Shown piece after piece: positions 1 to 10,840 of a DNA stretch of 64,000 nt. The notes below the pieces were generated by a model that saw only the letters and a program-made list of their open reading frames with translations, was not told the origin of the DNA and did not search any database. This DNA is from Euborellia annulipes (taxonomy: Eukaryota > Arthropoda > Insecta > Dermaptera > Anisolabididae), in NCBI GenBank assembly GCA_023213315.1, contig JAKCPI010002740.1:186001-250000 (forward strand). The letters are read 5' to 3'. The position numbers were made by a program, and so were the translations under genes. Within the stretch, counting starts at the first letter, position 1. Each line of letters begins with the position of its first letter.

Positions 1-160
1 ACTGACGTTGCTCATTTACACAGACTTCCTCAGGATGGTGCGAGTAAATGAGCCACGTCAGTGAAAAACCTATAAAAGCACCGGACCAGCATCTCGAATT
101 CAGACAACTTTAGTAAAATAAATAAATTTTTGTAAGCAAGAAACAATGTGTTTTTATTTG
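1..160 (+). promoter_or_regulatory. TATA-type core promoter next to a hairpin, possible LTR end
   Basis: Bases 1-19 and 44-62 form an inverted repeat (ACTGACGTTGCTCATTTAC against its complement, one mismatch). A TATAAAAG box follows at about 72-79, and a TCAGAC initiator-like site lies about 30 bp downstream near 100-106. AATAAA polyadenylation-like words follow at about 118-126. A TATA box, an Inr 30 bp on and then a poly(A) signal within 60 bp is the usual layout of a compact LTR or a short Pol II unit. The left part lies outside the window, so the element cannot be delimited. Confidence 0.35.
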
Positions 161-216
161 AAAATTGAATTTAGAATTATTAATTTTATTTTACCAAGTG
201 TTTTTTGTAGGCTAAC

Positions 217-221
<5 letters not shown>

Positions 222-261
<40 letters not shown>

Positions 262-262
262 A
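222..262. repeat. (TA)n microsatellite
   Basis: An uninterrupted run of alternating T and A, ending in TGTATGTATA. Confidence 0.9.
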
Positions 263-478
263 TAACATATGCCATCAGGGCAAAAGAGATTAGTTCTTAA
301 TTACCATGTGAGTTTTTTTTATGTCAATAAATGCAAAATACCTTTTTTCTCAAAATAACAATCGCTTGACTTACTATGTTTCTCAGCCCTCCATATTATC
401 AAGTGACAATTTAATTTAGCTTGAAAGCATGCATGTAGCAGGGAGATAATTAGGTCTTAACATGATTTTTCTTTTCAG

Positions 479-608
479 ATTTTGTTAATCCTCTCTCCAA
501 CAAGGACCGATTGCCTTTCTTTCCGCTGATACCGCCTTAACTCCGCTGCCAGGCAATGCGTTTTAAGACCAATTGATGCCTACTCTCTAGGGGCTCAGGC
601 AAATAATG
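479..608 (+). other. Exon-like island without an open frame
   Basis: This GC-richer block sits directly behind a good acceptor (TTTTTCTTTTCAG, ending 478) and in front of a GTAAAT donor at 609. All three forward frames contain stops, so it cannot be an internal coding exon as it stands. Its first 58 bases resemble the start of the exon-like block at 45732 (about two thirds identical, no gaps). Its second half (541-600) resembles the reverse complement of 13806-13880. It may be a decayed exon, a non-coding exon or an old repeat. Confidence 0.3.
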
Positions 609-1488
609 GTAAATTTACTTCTATTTTCTATTTTTTATTTTGCAATTTATTTTATTTATTATTTTTCTTATGTTTGAGCATGCGCACTTTTTTTCTATGT
701 TATACGACTAAAACAAGAGTATTATTAAATACACATAAAGCACACAAACCAAGCAAGAGAAAAAGAGAGAGAAATAGGGATTTAAAAATAATTTCAAACG
801 CAATTAAAGACCGTCATTTTTAATTGATTGGGTATCCTAAATTTTAAGCAACCGGCAGACATATTTGACATTCCCCTTATATACCAGCCATAAATACAAA
901 CAAACACAAGCATGAACATTCAAACATGCATACAAATTTGCGTCATAAGCTTTTTTTTTAGAACTTAGGGACATCAATTACGTCAATATGTGTCACCGAG
1001 GGTAGGGAAAGAAAAAAAAAATACAAATGAATTAAATTGTACTCTCTGAAACAACTTCTATAAATTAAAATCGTCACTTTTATGTCTACATTAGGATTAT
1101 TATTTAAAAAGTATTTAAAATAAGTTTTTTTTTTTTTTTTTAATTTAACTTTGTTTTAGAAATGATTTTTGGACATTCAATAAATTTTATTGCATTTATA
1201 TGAAAATATATAAAATAATATTAGAGATTAAATCGATTTAATATTTGTTTTTTATTTAGATTTTATAAAAACAAAAAATATTTATTTTTTTATCTGTTTT
1301 ATTTAGCTATTTATTTAAAGATTACATTGACTTTAATGTATCAATCAGATTTAAATGTTTGTTTTAAAACTATAATAAAATAAATTTTATTTATATAATG
1401 ATACCAAATTTATAAAAATTTTCAGTCCCGATTTATAAATGCACCTATTTAAAAAAAAAGGTTCAAATGATATTAAATGAACAAATGC
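609..1488. other. AT-rich non-coding stretch
   Basis: Low-complexity A/T sequence with homopolymer runs. I see no open frame, RNA gene or repeat boundary in it. Confidence 0.6.
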
Positions 1489-1650
1489 AGTGGCGCATCC
1501 ATTATTTGCCTCTGGGGTAGGAGTTTGATTTTTTTAAACTGCCATCAGGGCTGTTTGGCACAAGCGCGGATCTAGAGTTTTTCGAAAGGGGGGGGGCGGG
1601 ATAATCTGGTGTAACTGATCGCACAGCACACAACTTTCTCTTACTTTCAC
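1489..1650. mobile_element. Fragments of hAT-type ends and half of a family A hairpin
   Basis: CAGTGGCGCATCCA at 1489 and GCGCGGATCTAGAG near 1565 look like hAT MITE termini. Bases 1601-1648 (AATCTGGTGTAACTGATCGC and onwards to CTTTCTCTTACT) match one arm of the family A terminal hairpin. No matching right end was found. Confidence 0.45.
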
Positions 1651-1954
1651 TTTCAGTAATTTAAAGGTGCATTCTGTACTTGTTTACTTTTATTATATTT
1701 AAAAATCAAATTCGATTTTAATAAAATCAGAGATGAGACTTCTATGGTGTATAAATAAATACAACCCCTCCCCCCTCTCCTCCCCCTAAAAAAAAAAGGT
1801 TTTTAAATTAAATAAAAAAGTAATATTAGGCCTAGTTCTATATATTTTTTTAATTTATGTTTAATTAATATTCAAAATTATAGTCTAATTAAGGCGTGTC
1901 TGGCCGTTTGTCTATCCGTTAAACTCGAAGAAAATTCCATATACCAGGGGAGAC

Positions 1955-2225
1955 CAGGGGCGGATTAAAGGGGGGGCGAGGGGGGGGGGATCGCCCCCCC
2001 CCCGAGAAGAAATTCACAATATTATAAAAACTAGTAATCTAAAGAAATTATGATTTCCATGCTTTAATTTCAATTGAATTTGTTACCAATCAATTTAAAT
2101 AAATAGGAAAGGGGTCTAAATGACCATAGATGCCCACAAAGTCCTTAAATAAAATTAAAAAAAAAAAAAAAATAATAAAAAAAACCGCCCCCCCCCCCCG
2201 ACAAAATTGCATTAATCCGCCACTG
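1955..2225. mobile_element. hAT MITE with perfect 8 bp target duplication
   Basis: The ends are CAGGGGCGGATTAA and TTAATCCGCCACTG. They are flanked by perfect GGGGAGAC duplications at 1947-1954 and 2226-2233. The element is 271 bp and carries long G and C tracts just inside each end. Eight-base duplications and CAG...CTG ends are typical of hAT transposons. There is no coding capacity. Confidence 0.85.
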
Positions 2226-2233
2226 GGGGAGAC

Positions 2234-3324
2234 TAGGAGGGAAGACCGCTGAAGACGGACGATGCATATTTTGATTAAGCATTCAAATCGGCGGCATCAT
2301 ATTTAAAGTTTCATAATAGAATAAAAATGGTTTTTTTTCTCTAAATAATAGATCTACCTTTAAAATTTTTTTATCTTTCTTTTATATATAATAATTTACA
2401 TTTATTTAAAAATATACGTATCCTTGAGATTCTTTGAAATGAAAGAAATAATATACCTCTTTACAAATCTTTGATAATTAAATGAAAATGAAAAGTATTG
2501 TTAAAATGCGAAACGTAATATCATATAAACAACAAATAAAAAAAAAAAAATTCATTTAGTTACTTATGTTACTTCGTTAAAGAGGAAAGTTCTTTAAAAT
2601 GATATTTTTTTATATGACCTTCATTACTGTTCTAATTCTTAAAATATATATTGAACAAATTATATAAATGTGGCTTAAGATGATGATTAAAACTTATGTA
2701 AAAGAGTTTTGGTAGCTTAGCATTTGCGTTAACGTTAATATTTCCCCTAACGCGCTCACCTCGCCATTATCTGTAAGGGATGTTTATTTTAAATGAACTT
2801 TTTCATCTAAAGGAGGAAACTTTTTTCATCTTTCCTTTTTACTATTGAATAACATCAAAAGATTTCGAAATATACATATAATATATGTATATATATAAAT
2901 AAATAAACTTAAGTACATCATGACTTTAAGATAAATATTTTGATTTTATTAAAACAAAAATTCTTTTCTAAAATATATTTTAGTTATGATCATGCGATAA
3001 GCTCTTAGCAGGGAAACAATATTCAATTCTCAGACTGTGCGACGGGCCGGCCTGTACTTTTCCGAATAAGATCAAAGCAAACAAAGAATGTCTTTTACAA
3101 TATTCGAACTTTCAATAAAGGCACACTAAAGTGGCCATGGGATTCTGAACTGGGAAGGAAGCAAAAGTAGAGTACAGTTCAAAAATTAAGTACCACCCAT
3201 GCGTTTTTTTAAATGTGTTTATTTTATTATTTTTCTAAAAAAAAAAAAATGTATACATATTTGTCTTATGAATTTTATATTAACTTAATTTTCCAAATTT
3301 TGATTTCCTTTTAAAATTATGAAT
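2234..3324. other. AT-rich non-coding stretch
   Basis: Mostly A/T-rich sequence. Two points stand out: a GC-rich word at 3031-3056 (GTGCGACGGGCCGGCCTGT) that recurs near 17374, and at about 3175 a short sequence resembling the end of the mariner-like MITE found at 29302. Confidence 0.5.
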
Positions 3325-3337
3325 TTATCTCTAATTA

Positions 3338-3485
3338 AAATTAAATATACAAATTAAACACTAGGTTATTTGTTTCAAAGGTTATATTAATTAAAAAATT
3401 AACACTTGATACGTATTTCGAGTGTTAATTTTTTAATTAATAAAACCTTTGAAACAAATAACCTAGTGTTTAATTTATATATTTA
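3338..3485. mobile_element. Palindromic insertion, P1 family, 13 bp target duplication
   Basis: Arms 3351-3406 and 3421-3476 are almost perfectly complementary (AAATTAAACACTAGGTTATT and onward). The insertion is bracketed by the perfect direct repeat TTATCTCTAATTA at 3325-3337 and 3486-3498. The centre keeps GATACGTATTTCGAG, part of the hammerhead-like module seen whole in the 26.1 kb copy. The CUGANGA half is missing here, so this is a deletion derivative. A 13 bp duplication suggests target-primed insertion, as for Penelope-like or LINE elements. Confidence 0.8.
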
Positions 3486-3498
3486 TTATCTCTAATTA

Positions 3499-4361
3499 TC
3501 TCAATAGTAAAATACTAGACTCTTTTGCATTTATCAAATGAAAACTAGTGATTCAAATATTTATTTATTTTTCTTTTAATAAATTAAAAATATTAACAAG
3601 ATATTTTTTTAATAAAACAAAGCATATTTTACTAATGAGAGCTTAATTTGAATTTTATTAGAATATACTTTTAATTTCTTTCATCTCTTTTCCTATTTAT
3701 AAATGTAATTTCATTTAAAAAAAAATTCTAGTTCTCACTACACATAACTCATTTGATTTCCCAGATTTTTACTTCCTCGTATAGGATTTAGAGAAAGTAT
3801 TATCTATAAGTTCTTCTAAAAGTATTTTTTTTTAATAATAATATACATTTTTATATTAATCATAATAAAAGTAGAATAAATCTAATATAATTTAAAAAAT
3901 CTTTCCTTATTTAAAATGAATTCAGCCATCTTTTATTAAATAATTTTATCTCTGTGCCGGCCAAAAGGATAATATAATTATATTATTAGTGTTATTGAAT
4001 TAAATACCTCTAGGCAAGGAGCCCAGGGGAAATGGTCAAATTTACACCATTTATGGTAAATTTCATGCGAAAAATTGTTACGTGCCTAAGTGAATATGGG
4101 GTTGGCATATGTCTCTTTCCCTCTTATGCAAAAGTTCTCTCTCTCTCTCTCTTTCTAACTGTCTAACTAAAGTCACATTCAGAGTGTCTTCCCAGTGCAA
4201 TGGATTAATGGATTTTTATATAATTACTTGCTTCCTATATAAAAATAAATTCTTTACTTCTAAATTAAAAAAATATAGGGTTTATATACGTTAAGGTGGA
4301 TTGAAAAAAGTCAAGTTTCTCTAGGAGTATATTTATATCTTTTAACAATAAATACTTTTTT
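3499..4361. other. AT-rich non-coding stretch with a small (CT)n tract
   Basis: A (CT)n tract lies at 4136-4153. The 61-codon frame across it is low-complexity and not convincing as a gene. Confidence 0.5.
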
Positions 4362-4620
4362 TTTTTTAAACATTCACACTTTTTTTCTCATTCACACTTC
4401 CAATTACACACACATTCATACAGTCTTTTCGGCAACTTAGGCCATTTAAGACTTTTGACGATAACCGTTATGAATATATATTATTTAGGGTCCAGGCATT
4501 TTTATTTAAGTCATTTGGTATCCAAATGGCTTAAATAAAATCATCGGACTGCCTGGGGTCCGAACACTCGAGGTTTGGTATACGAGGTTAGCAGGTTACT
4601 CTACTCCAAGCCCCGAGGGC
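4362..4620 (-). mobile_element. tRNA-derived SINE, copy 1
   Basis: The reverse strand begins with a tRNA-like head (4549-4617): an A-box-like TTGGAGTAGAG and a B-box-like GTGTTCGGACCCC. The body contains a near-perfect 17 bp hairpin (TTATTTAAGTCATTTGG at 4499) and a T-rich left end, which is the A-rich tail on the SINE strand. Two further copies lie at 31371-31625 and 35205-35455 in the same orientation. Confidence 0.75.
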
Positions 4621-4689
4621 AATAAATACTTTATAAATGTTATTATATATTATGTATCTTTTATAAAAGCATAAAAATATATAAATATA

Positions 4690-5110
4690 GGCCAGTTATA
4701 GGCTAATACTAAATCGGCTGTTAGACTAGCCTGCCATCTATTGCAAGAATGATTAACTAATTTGACAGTTGGTTTTTAAATAAATCATTTAAGCTTATTT
4801 TAAAAATTTTTTAATGTTGGTTCTTAATGTGATTAATAATAACAATAAATTCATTTTTAAATTGCAAAAAAAAATTAAAGATTATTGGGACTGATGTTTT
4901 TTTGTATTTGCTTGATAACAAAAAAATTAATTACGATAATTTTTTTAATAAGTCAATAAAAAAATTATAGCTCGATGTCCCAATAATCTCTTATGGATTT
5001 AATTCATTAAAAAAAAAAAAAGCCGCATTGAAAAATTACTTATAATATAGTCTAGTTTTTGTTGTTTTTTTTTTAAGTACGTTTAGACGTCGCTTCTGAA
5101 CCCCCTTATA
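4690..5110. repeat. Duplicated flank shared with 31.78-32.02 kb
   Basis: The words CTGTTAGACTAG, GCCATCTATTGCAAGA, GCATTGAAAAATTACTTATA and TTTAAGTACGTTTAGACG occur in the same order at 31785-32000. In both places the block lies just right of the SINE. This indicates an old duplication or one longer composite repeat. Confidence 0.6.
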
Positions 5111-5969
5111 GGAGAGGGTTTTGTGCAAACATATTATTTTATATTAATATTTTAGACCATTTAAACCACATCCCTATTTTTTGGTAACTATTTCAAATTT
5201 TTGTCTTTGGGGCGGGAAGTGTAGGCCTACCTCTGACCAATACAAGAGGCGAGATTTTTATCACTGTGCTACGGCCCAGGGGTATTTTAATACTTATTTA
5301 AATAAAATTTATTTTTTGTTTTCTATTCAATCTCATTTTCTTTTTATTTCAGAAAAATTGGCAAAAGAAAATAACATTAGAAGAGTATTGTCTGGAAATT
5401 GTATTAGAATTGAAAACTCTTCGTAGCGCCAGGTGATTTTATTAGGCCTATAAATATATATTGTCTTCAGGGATTATTTATTTATTCATTTCATTGGTTT
5501 TAGGCAACGTCCGTCCATCCAATCAGCCCTGCCATCATCCAAGATACTTGGTTAAGCCCTTCGAGCAACTGCTTGCAGTCGAACTTCTTAGTGATCTTCA
5601 AGTCACTACGAGGATCAAATGAGATTATCTTATAGAGTCAAAAATCAAGTAAGGCCAGCGTTTATTTTAAAGGAGACTCAGATTTTAATTAAAGGAACTT
5701 TACAGTTTACACATATGATGCATTTTTCCATTGTCACATAACAAACACAATTGGATTATTTTTTTAATCTTTTGCCATATCATTAAAAAGCCAACAAGCA
5801 ATACAAAACAGACTGCTCTAGAAAATCTGTGATTTTCGGGGCTCGTTTTAAAAATTCCCTAAATATTTGGGTCGGTTAAAATTAATATAAACCAACACTC
5901 ATATGGTCAATTTAAGCAAACGGAAAATTATACTCTACAATTTCTTTTTCGATTGGTACATCGGAATAC
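5111..5969. other. Non-coding stretch with a GC-richer patch
   Basis: Bases 5498-5620 are more GC-rich than their surroundings and look single-copy. They include a short hairpin (AGTGATCTTCAAGTCACT). I recognise no gene. The 81-codon forward frame at 5181 has no family hallmark. Confidence 0.4.
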
Positions 5970-6602
5970 TTTTTACTTTCTCTTACCTATATAGGTTAAT
6001 ATATATAGAGGGAAAGTATTGGATTCATGTCAAAGATTTTGATGGATATACACATTTTGAGGTCCCCTGAATAAAAAAAAGTGGTTTTCGCAACATGGTA
6101 CGTCTGTCTGTCTGTGAACAAAAAATCTCAAGAACGAAAAGAGCTAGGAGGTTAAAATTTTATATTTAAGTTAGACACCTCCCTGAGACCTGATACGAAG
6201 CTTTTGAACAAAATCGGCCAAAGATTACTAGTACTTTACTGATGTACTTTTTCAGTTTTTTTCGATTTTCTCAAAATTCGTTCTAACGATTTTGTTTAAA
6301 ATTCAAAAATCAAATAATTTTTAGATGCTCTTAAAAATATATATTCTTATTTTACCCTTGAAAAATTTTGAAGCACACTATTATACTTAATAGGAAATAT
6401 ATGAAAAATGGTTGCCATGGCAACAAAATATAAATATTTTTCCATGTTTATAAAATTAACATCTTGAATTCTAATATATCGGCGGATATTAAATATATGT
6501 CCACACAAAAAATCTGGTGTGATAAGCACAGAACACAATTTTCCCTTACCAAATGTAATACAAAGTTGTGTGCTGAGCGACCAGTCACACCGGATTTTTA
6601 TT
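5970..6602 (+). repeat. Family A repeat, near full length
   Basis: It starts TTTTTACTTTCTCTTACC and runs through the body landmarks GATTTTGATGGATATACAC, GAGGTCCCCTGA and TCTGTCTGTCTGTGAAC. It ends in the terminal hairpin (AATCTGGTGTGATAAGCACA ... GACCAGTCACACCGGATT). There is no open frame of note. Confidence 0.9.
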
Positions 6603-7038
6603 TTTATTTATTAAATGTCGCTCTTTCTTATCCAAAAATATGATAATAAAGTATTAAAACTCGGAGACATGAATTTCTCTTTTTTCGCATTTCAAAGTTG
6701 AATAAATATTTTAAGCCAATCAAAAATCCAACTACCGTTCTCCATAATTTTTCTTTATTAGAGTTATATTATATTGCTAGGGATATAGTTAATTTACACA
6801 TTAAGGGTTTTAGAAAATAAAAAAAAGTTACTTCAACTCCTTCGGGGGTGATACACTACTATTAGGATTTTTTTTTTGAAGACTTTTTTCCTTTAATAAA
6901 AACAAAAACTTCACTTTGTTTTAATAAAAAACTTTGGTATTCATTTTAAAAAGAGTAAAAACAGGAGAGAAAATCTTTTTTTTTTTTTTTCAAAATAAGA
7001 AATGTACATGGAAATAGCTGTTTATTTTTATATAAGTA

Positions 7039-7870
7039 TTTTTTACTTTCTCTTATCTAAAAATTCGATGTCGAGATTTTGATGGATATATACTTTCTGA
7101 GGTCCCCTGGATCCAAAAAAGTGGTTTTCGCAACTTGGTCTGACTATCTGTTTCTGCCTGTGAACTAAAAATCCCAAGACCGAAAAGGGCTAGAAAGTTG
7201 AATTTTTATTTTTAAGTAAGGAACCACTCTGGAACGTAACACAAAGCTTTTGAATAAAATCGGCCAAAAAGTACTTTACTGATTTTTTTTTTTTATTTTC
7301 TCAAAATTCGCTCCAACGATTTTGATTAAAATTCATGAAATCAATTATTTTTTTTAGATGCTCTTTAAAATTTATATACTCATTTTGCCCTTGAAATCTT
7401 TTTGGAGCACACTTTACTCTTGTACTTCATAGGAAAGATAGATAGGAGAAATGAATAAATAACAAATTATATATAATATTTAAGATATTATATATATCGC
7501 GTATGTGAGCTGCGAAATGGAAATTTATATAATTAAATATTTATTAATTCATATACCCGAAAAAATAAGGATATGCCGCCGGGAGTTGAACCACGGATCC
7601 TCCATATATTGTACTCGGAGGAACCGTGGTTCAACTCCCGGTGGCATATCCTTATTTTTTCGGGTATATGAATTAATAAATATTTAATTATATAAATAGG
7701 AGAAATGGTTTCCATGGTAACAAAATATATTTTCCCAAGTTTATAAATTTTATATCTTAAATTCTAATATATGGGCTGAAACTAAATATATCTCCACACG
7801 GATTACATATAGTATAGTAGAGTATTAGTCTCTTGCGCGATGTGTGATTATCACACAAGATTTTTTGTTT
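7039..7870 (+). repeat. Family A repeat split by a tRNA-like palindrome
   Basis: The left part is 7039-7453 and the right part 7697-7870. The sequence between them is a later insertion, because TAGGAGAAATG of the family consensus is duplicated on both sides. The terminal hairpin is damaged. Confidence 0.85.
7454..7696. mobile_element. Palindromic insertion built from inverted tRNA 3' halves
   Basis: Arms of about 83 nt (7522-7604 and 7617-7699) match with about two mismatches. Each arm carries a perfect Pol III B box GGTTCAACTCC, on the plus strand at 7628-7638 and the minus strand at 7582-7592, followed by a tRNA acceptor-like GGTGGCATATCC. The insertion is flanked by a perfect 11 bp direct repeat TAGGAGAAATG (7443-7453, 7697-7707), which is part of the host family A sequence. 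No A box is evident. An origin as an inverted, 5'-truncated tRNA or SINE-like retrocopy is inferred. Confidence 0.8.
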
Positions 7871-8737
7871 TTTTACAGTAGCATAGAAAAAGAAAGTTCA
7901 GCCCTCTCTTCATTAGTCTGAAAGATAAATAAATAAATTAAAATTAAACTCAGGTTTAGAACAATATCTTCCTATAAATATATTTAATAAATTTTGAATA
8001 TCCATCGTTTGGTAGGTCACCATTTTAAATGTTGATTTGACTTTGAGAGAACTCTTCTCTAAAACGCCACTGGTTTATGACCGGTATCTGGCCGTTTGGG
8101 TTTGTCATCGCTCTCAGTTAGTTTTAAGTCATCTGAATATGTAATTAAGTCTTTTATGTCCAGTCCTAATTTAATTTCTTTATTTTTATCTCTTCTGTTG
8201 GGTCAGCAATTATTTTGAGTATTTGTTGTTTTATTCTATTTATATTTTGTCTAGTATGTTATGTCTGTTCAAATTACTGCGACTCTAAATGAATTTATCC
8301 TAGTTTAAAATAGTATCTTTCATTATAAAATATAAAAATTTTTGATTATTTATATCTTTCCTTCAGAAATTTAAAAAAAATGGCGTTTCGTTGTTTTAGG
8401 TGAGAAGATGTGGTAAAGCCAACTTAACATATGTCTAATCCATAAATTCAATAACGCCAAAACAGTTGTGTTTCTCAGGTTAAAGCTATGAAAAAGTTGG
8501 TGAAAACTTCCTCCTTCGTTTTTACTGATACACATTTGGATTTTCATTCCATTATTTTAAAAGTTTTGAACGCCCCAAAGAGTTTAAAAAGTTTATATTT
8601 TATATTTTTGTCACTTTCATTAAAAGTTACAATAATATATTTAAAATCAATAATCTTTATATTTTGGAAATTTTTTTTTTTTTAAGATTTATAATTTTTT
8701 TTTAAAGAACTTGTCATGCCTCGCCTTACTAACCAAA
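7871..8737. other. AT-rich non-coding stretch
   Basis: No recognised feature. The 65-codon frame at 8488 is Leu/Ile/Phe/Ser-rich, as random AT-rich DNA would give. Confidence 0.5.
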
Positions 8738-8752
8738 CTACTATTAAATACT

Positions 8753-9178
8753 ATAAATACAGAGAGGAGTCAGCCAAATTGGGAACTTGTGCGTAAATAA
8801 AAAAAAAAAATTCAAATTTTGGAAACTTTTCGGCTATATTTTATATCGGCATCATCAGTCCCTCAGAGCTAGAATGAACATTTGTACATAAGTAATTATT
8901 ATTACAATCAATAAATCATATACTATGCACAAAATCATTTTCCATATATCTTACAGTATAAAACTCAATGCATAGGCATCGAGTCTATATATATTTATAC
9001 AAATTAAACTGGACAACTCTGCATATAGACTCGATGCCTATGCATTGAGTTTTATACTGTAAGATATATGGAAAATGATTTTGTGCATGAGTTTTTTTTT
9101 TTTTATTTACGCACAAGCTCCCAATTTGGCTAACTCCTCTCTCCATTTATATCAACTGATACAGCCACTTCCCATCTT
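8753..9178. mobile_element. Palindromic insertion with hammerhead-like core, 15 bp target duplication
   Basis: Outer arms 8761-8810 / 9091-9142 and inner arms 8935-8999 / 9022-9087 are complementary. The left side has about 115 extra bases that include the hammerhead-like module (8821-8861, minus strand). A perfect 15 bp direct repeat CTACTATTAAATACT flanks it at 8738-8752 and 9179-9193. Length and duplication size fit a non-autonomous Penelope-like insertion. Confidence 0.85.
8821..8861 (-). ncRNA. Hammerhead-ribozyme-like core
   Basis: Read on the minus strand: GGA, CTGATGA, an imperfect stem-loop II (6 of 8 pairs), GAAA, AGTT, UCC. GGA and UCC would pair as helix I. CUGANGA and GAAA are the conserved hammerhead core. 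Helix III would be minimal. Stem II mismatches make self-cleavage of this copy doubtful. Confidence 0.5.
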
Positions 9179-9280
9179 CTACTATTAAATACTTTATCTT
9201 ACCTATAAGCCTACACGGTGTTTGTGTACCACACGGAGATAATTCAGAGAGTGGTCAAAAAAGATTTTCTATAAATACTG

Positions 9281-9690
9281 TAGGGGAGACCGGGGCAGGT
9301 TGGCCCACGGGGCAGGTCGGCCCAGTCGCGATATTTCGCAGAATAATTGGACGATTGTGATACGGATCAGAATGAAGGTTAATAGCACTGCCACACACCT
9401 TCCGCCAAAACAACTATAGCGATCGGAGTAAATTCGCATGAGCTAGGATCATTTATTCGTTTTTTGCACCTTGGAGTAAATTTTCATTAGTTGAATAAAA
9501 TTGTTTTATCTACTTTTTGGTTACTTCGAGGATAAAAAGTGAGCACTATGTTTAAAGGTTAGAGTATAAGGATTATTTCTCTATGGCATATTAATTAAAA
9601 AACATCAACGGGATTTGTGCGGGATAAAAATTGTTTCAAATATGACGATGGGGCAGGTTGGCCCAAAAATGACGGGGCAGGTTGGCCCAC
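9281..9690. repeat. Block with four GGGGCAGGTYGGCCCA motifs
   Basis: The 16-mer GGGGCAGGTTGGCCCA, or its one-base variant, occurs at 9292-9307, 9309-9324, 9650-9665 and 9674-9689. The first copy is preceded by TAGGGGAGACC. Such clustered direct motifs resemble transposon terminal or subterminal sequence. No inverted partner is present. Confidence 0.55.
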
Positions 9691-10840
9691 TCGATTTTTT
9701 GCCATTGTGTGTATGAAATCGTTAAACCCTGTTTTATCTTTTCAATTTTAGTGGCAATGAATGATGTAAAAGTAACAAAATAAAAATTATTATAAATATC
9801 GATGTTATACTGGCCGTCATTGAGAGTTTATTGGAGGAAATTTATATAATAAATAATTCCTAAAATAAATTTTTGATTATCGAATGGTGTTTTAGAGAAT
9901 TCTCTCTGTAGCTCTAATTCATTTATTATATTATTGTTTAAATAAACAAATAAAATAAACATATCAGGAGCACTTCTTACACCAATTTTTTTCGTTAAAT
10001 AATTTTTATCTCCGAAACGACTTGACTGATTTAATTTAATTTTTTCCCCGAACTCATTGTTTGAAAAAAAAACAATCAAAATTTGATTTTTTTAAAGTTT
10101 TAAATGAAAATAACTCAAAAAATTTCTTCTTTACATTAATGAGTTCCCTTTTATAATTCAACTCGATCGGTCAGTCAGTTGCAGAGATATAAATTATTTA
10201 GCGAAAAACTAAAAATAATGGCAGTTATCTGATGAACGGATATATTTGAACTTTTTTCTTTATTTTGGCCAATATATCCATAGATCTCGAAAAATATATT
10301 ACAATATAACCACTACCTGAATTATTTCCTCCAATTTTGGAAACATCTAAGTAAATAATGCAAAAAATTATTTATCGCAATTTTAAAAAATAAACAAGTT
10401 TGTTAACAAAATTACTCAAAAACTTACGAAGGGTTAGTAATATACTTTTTTAGAACTTATTATTTTTGGTTAATAAATACCTATTTAAAATTCCCTTAAA
10501 GTTTCATTTCTTTAAAATAATAGCTAAAAAAAATTCATTAAATATTAAGATAAAGAAAGCATCAGTTAAAATGTAGTAGAAAATGACACCCAATAATCTC
10601 TTTTTATTTTAATATGAAAATTAGATCCGAGATTTAAAAGGTTTGCATTTTAAGATGTAAGTGAGAATGAGAGCATAGAACAAAGGGGGAAGAATAATAT
10701 GAATTTAAATATCCTTAGCTTCGATACTCGTAACTTCTGTGCACAGTTGGGTTATAAGAGGATTTGGAACTATGTAATAAATGGAATAATATTCCACTCG
10801 TTGATTGCTGATAGAAGAGTTGAAAGTCCTCTCAAGTGAA
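9691..10840. other. Unassigned repeat-like AT-rich sequence
   Basis: The stretch contains CGATCGGTCAGTCAGTTGCAG, a phrase that looks like old transposon body, but no ends. The 83-codon minus-strand frame at 9828-10079 has no recognisable domain. Confidence 0.4.

Noticed and set aside
7505..7715. Paired 60-codon frames on both strands
   Set aside because: They read the two arms of the tRNA-like palindrome; no coding signal.
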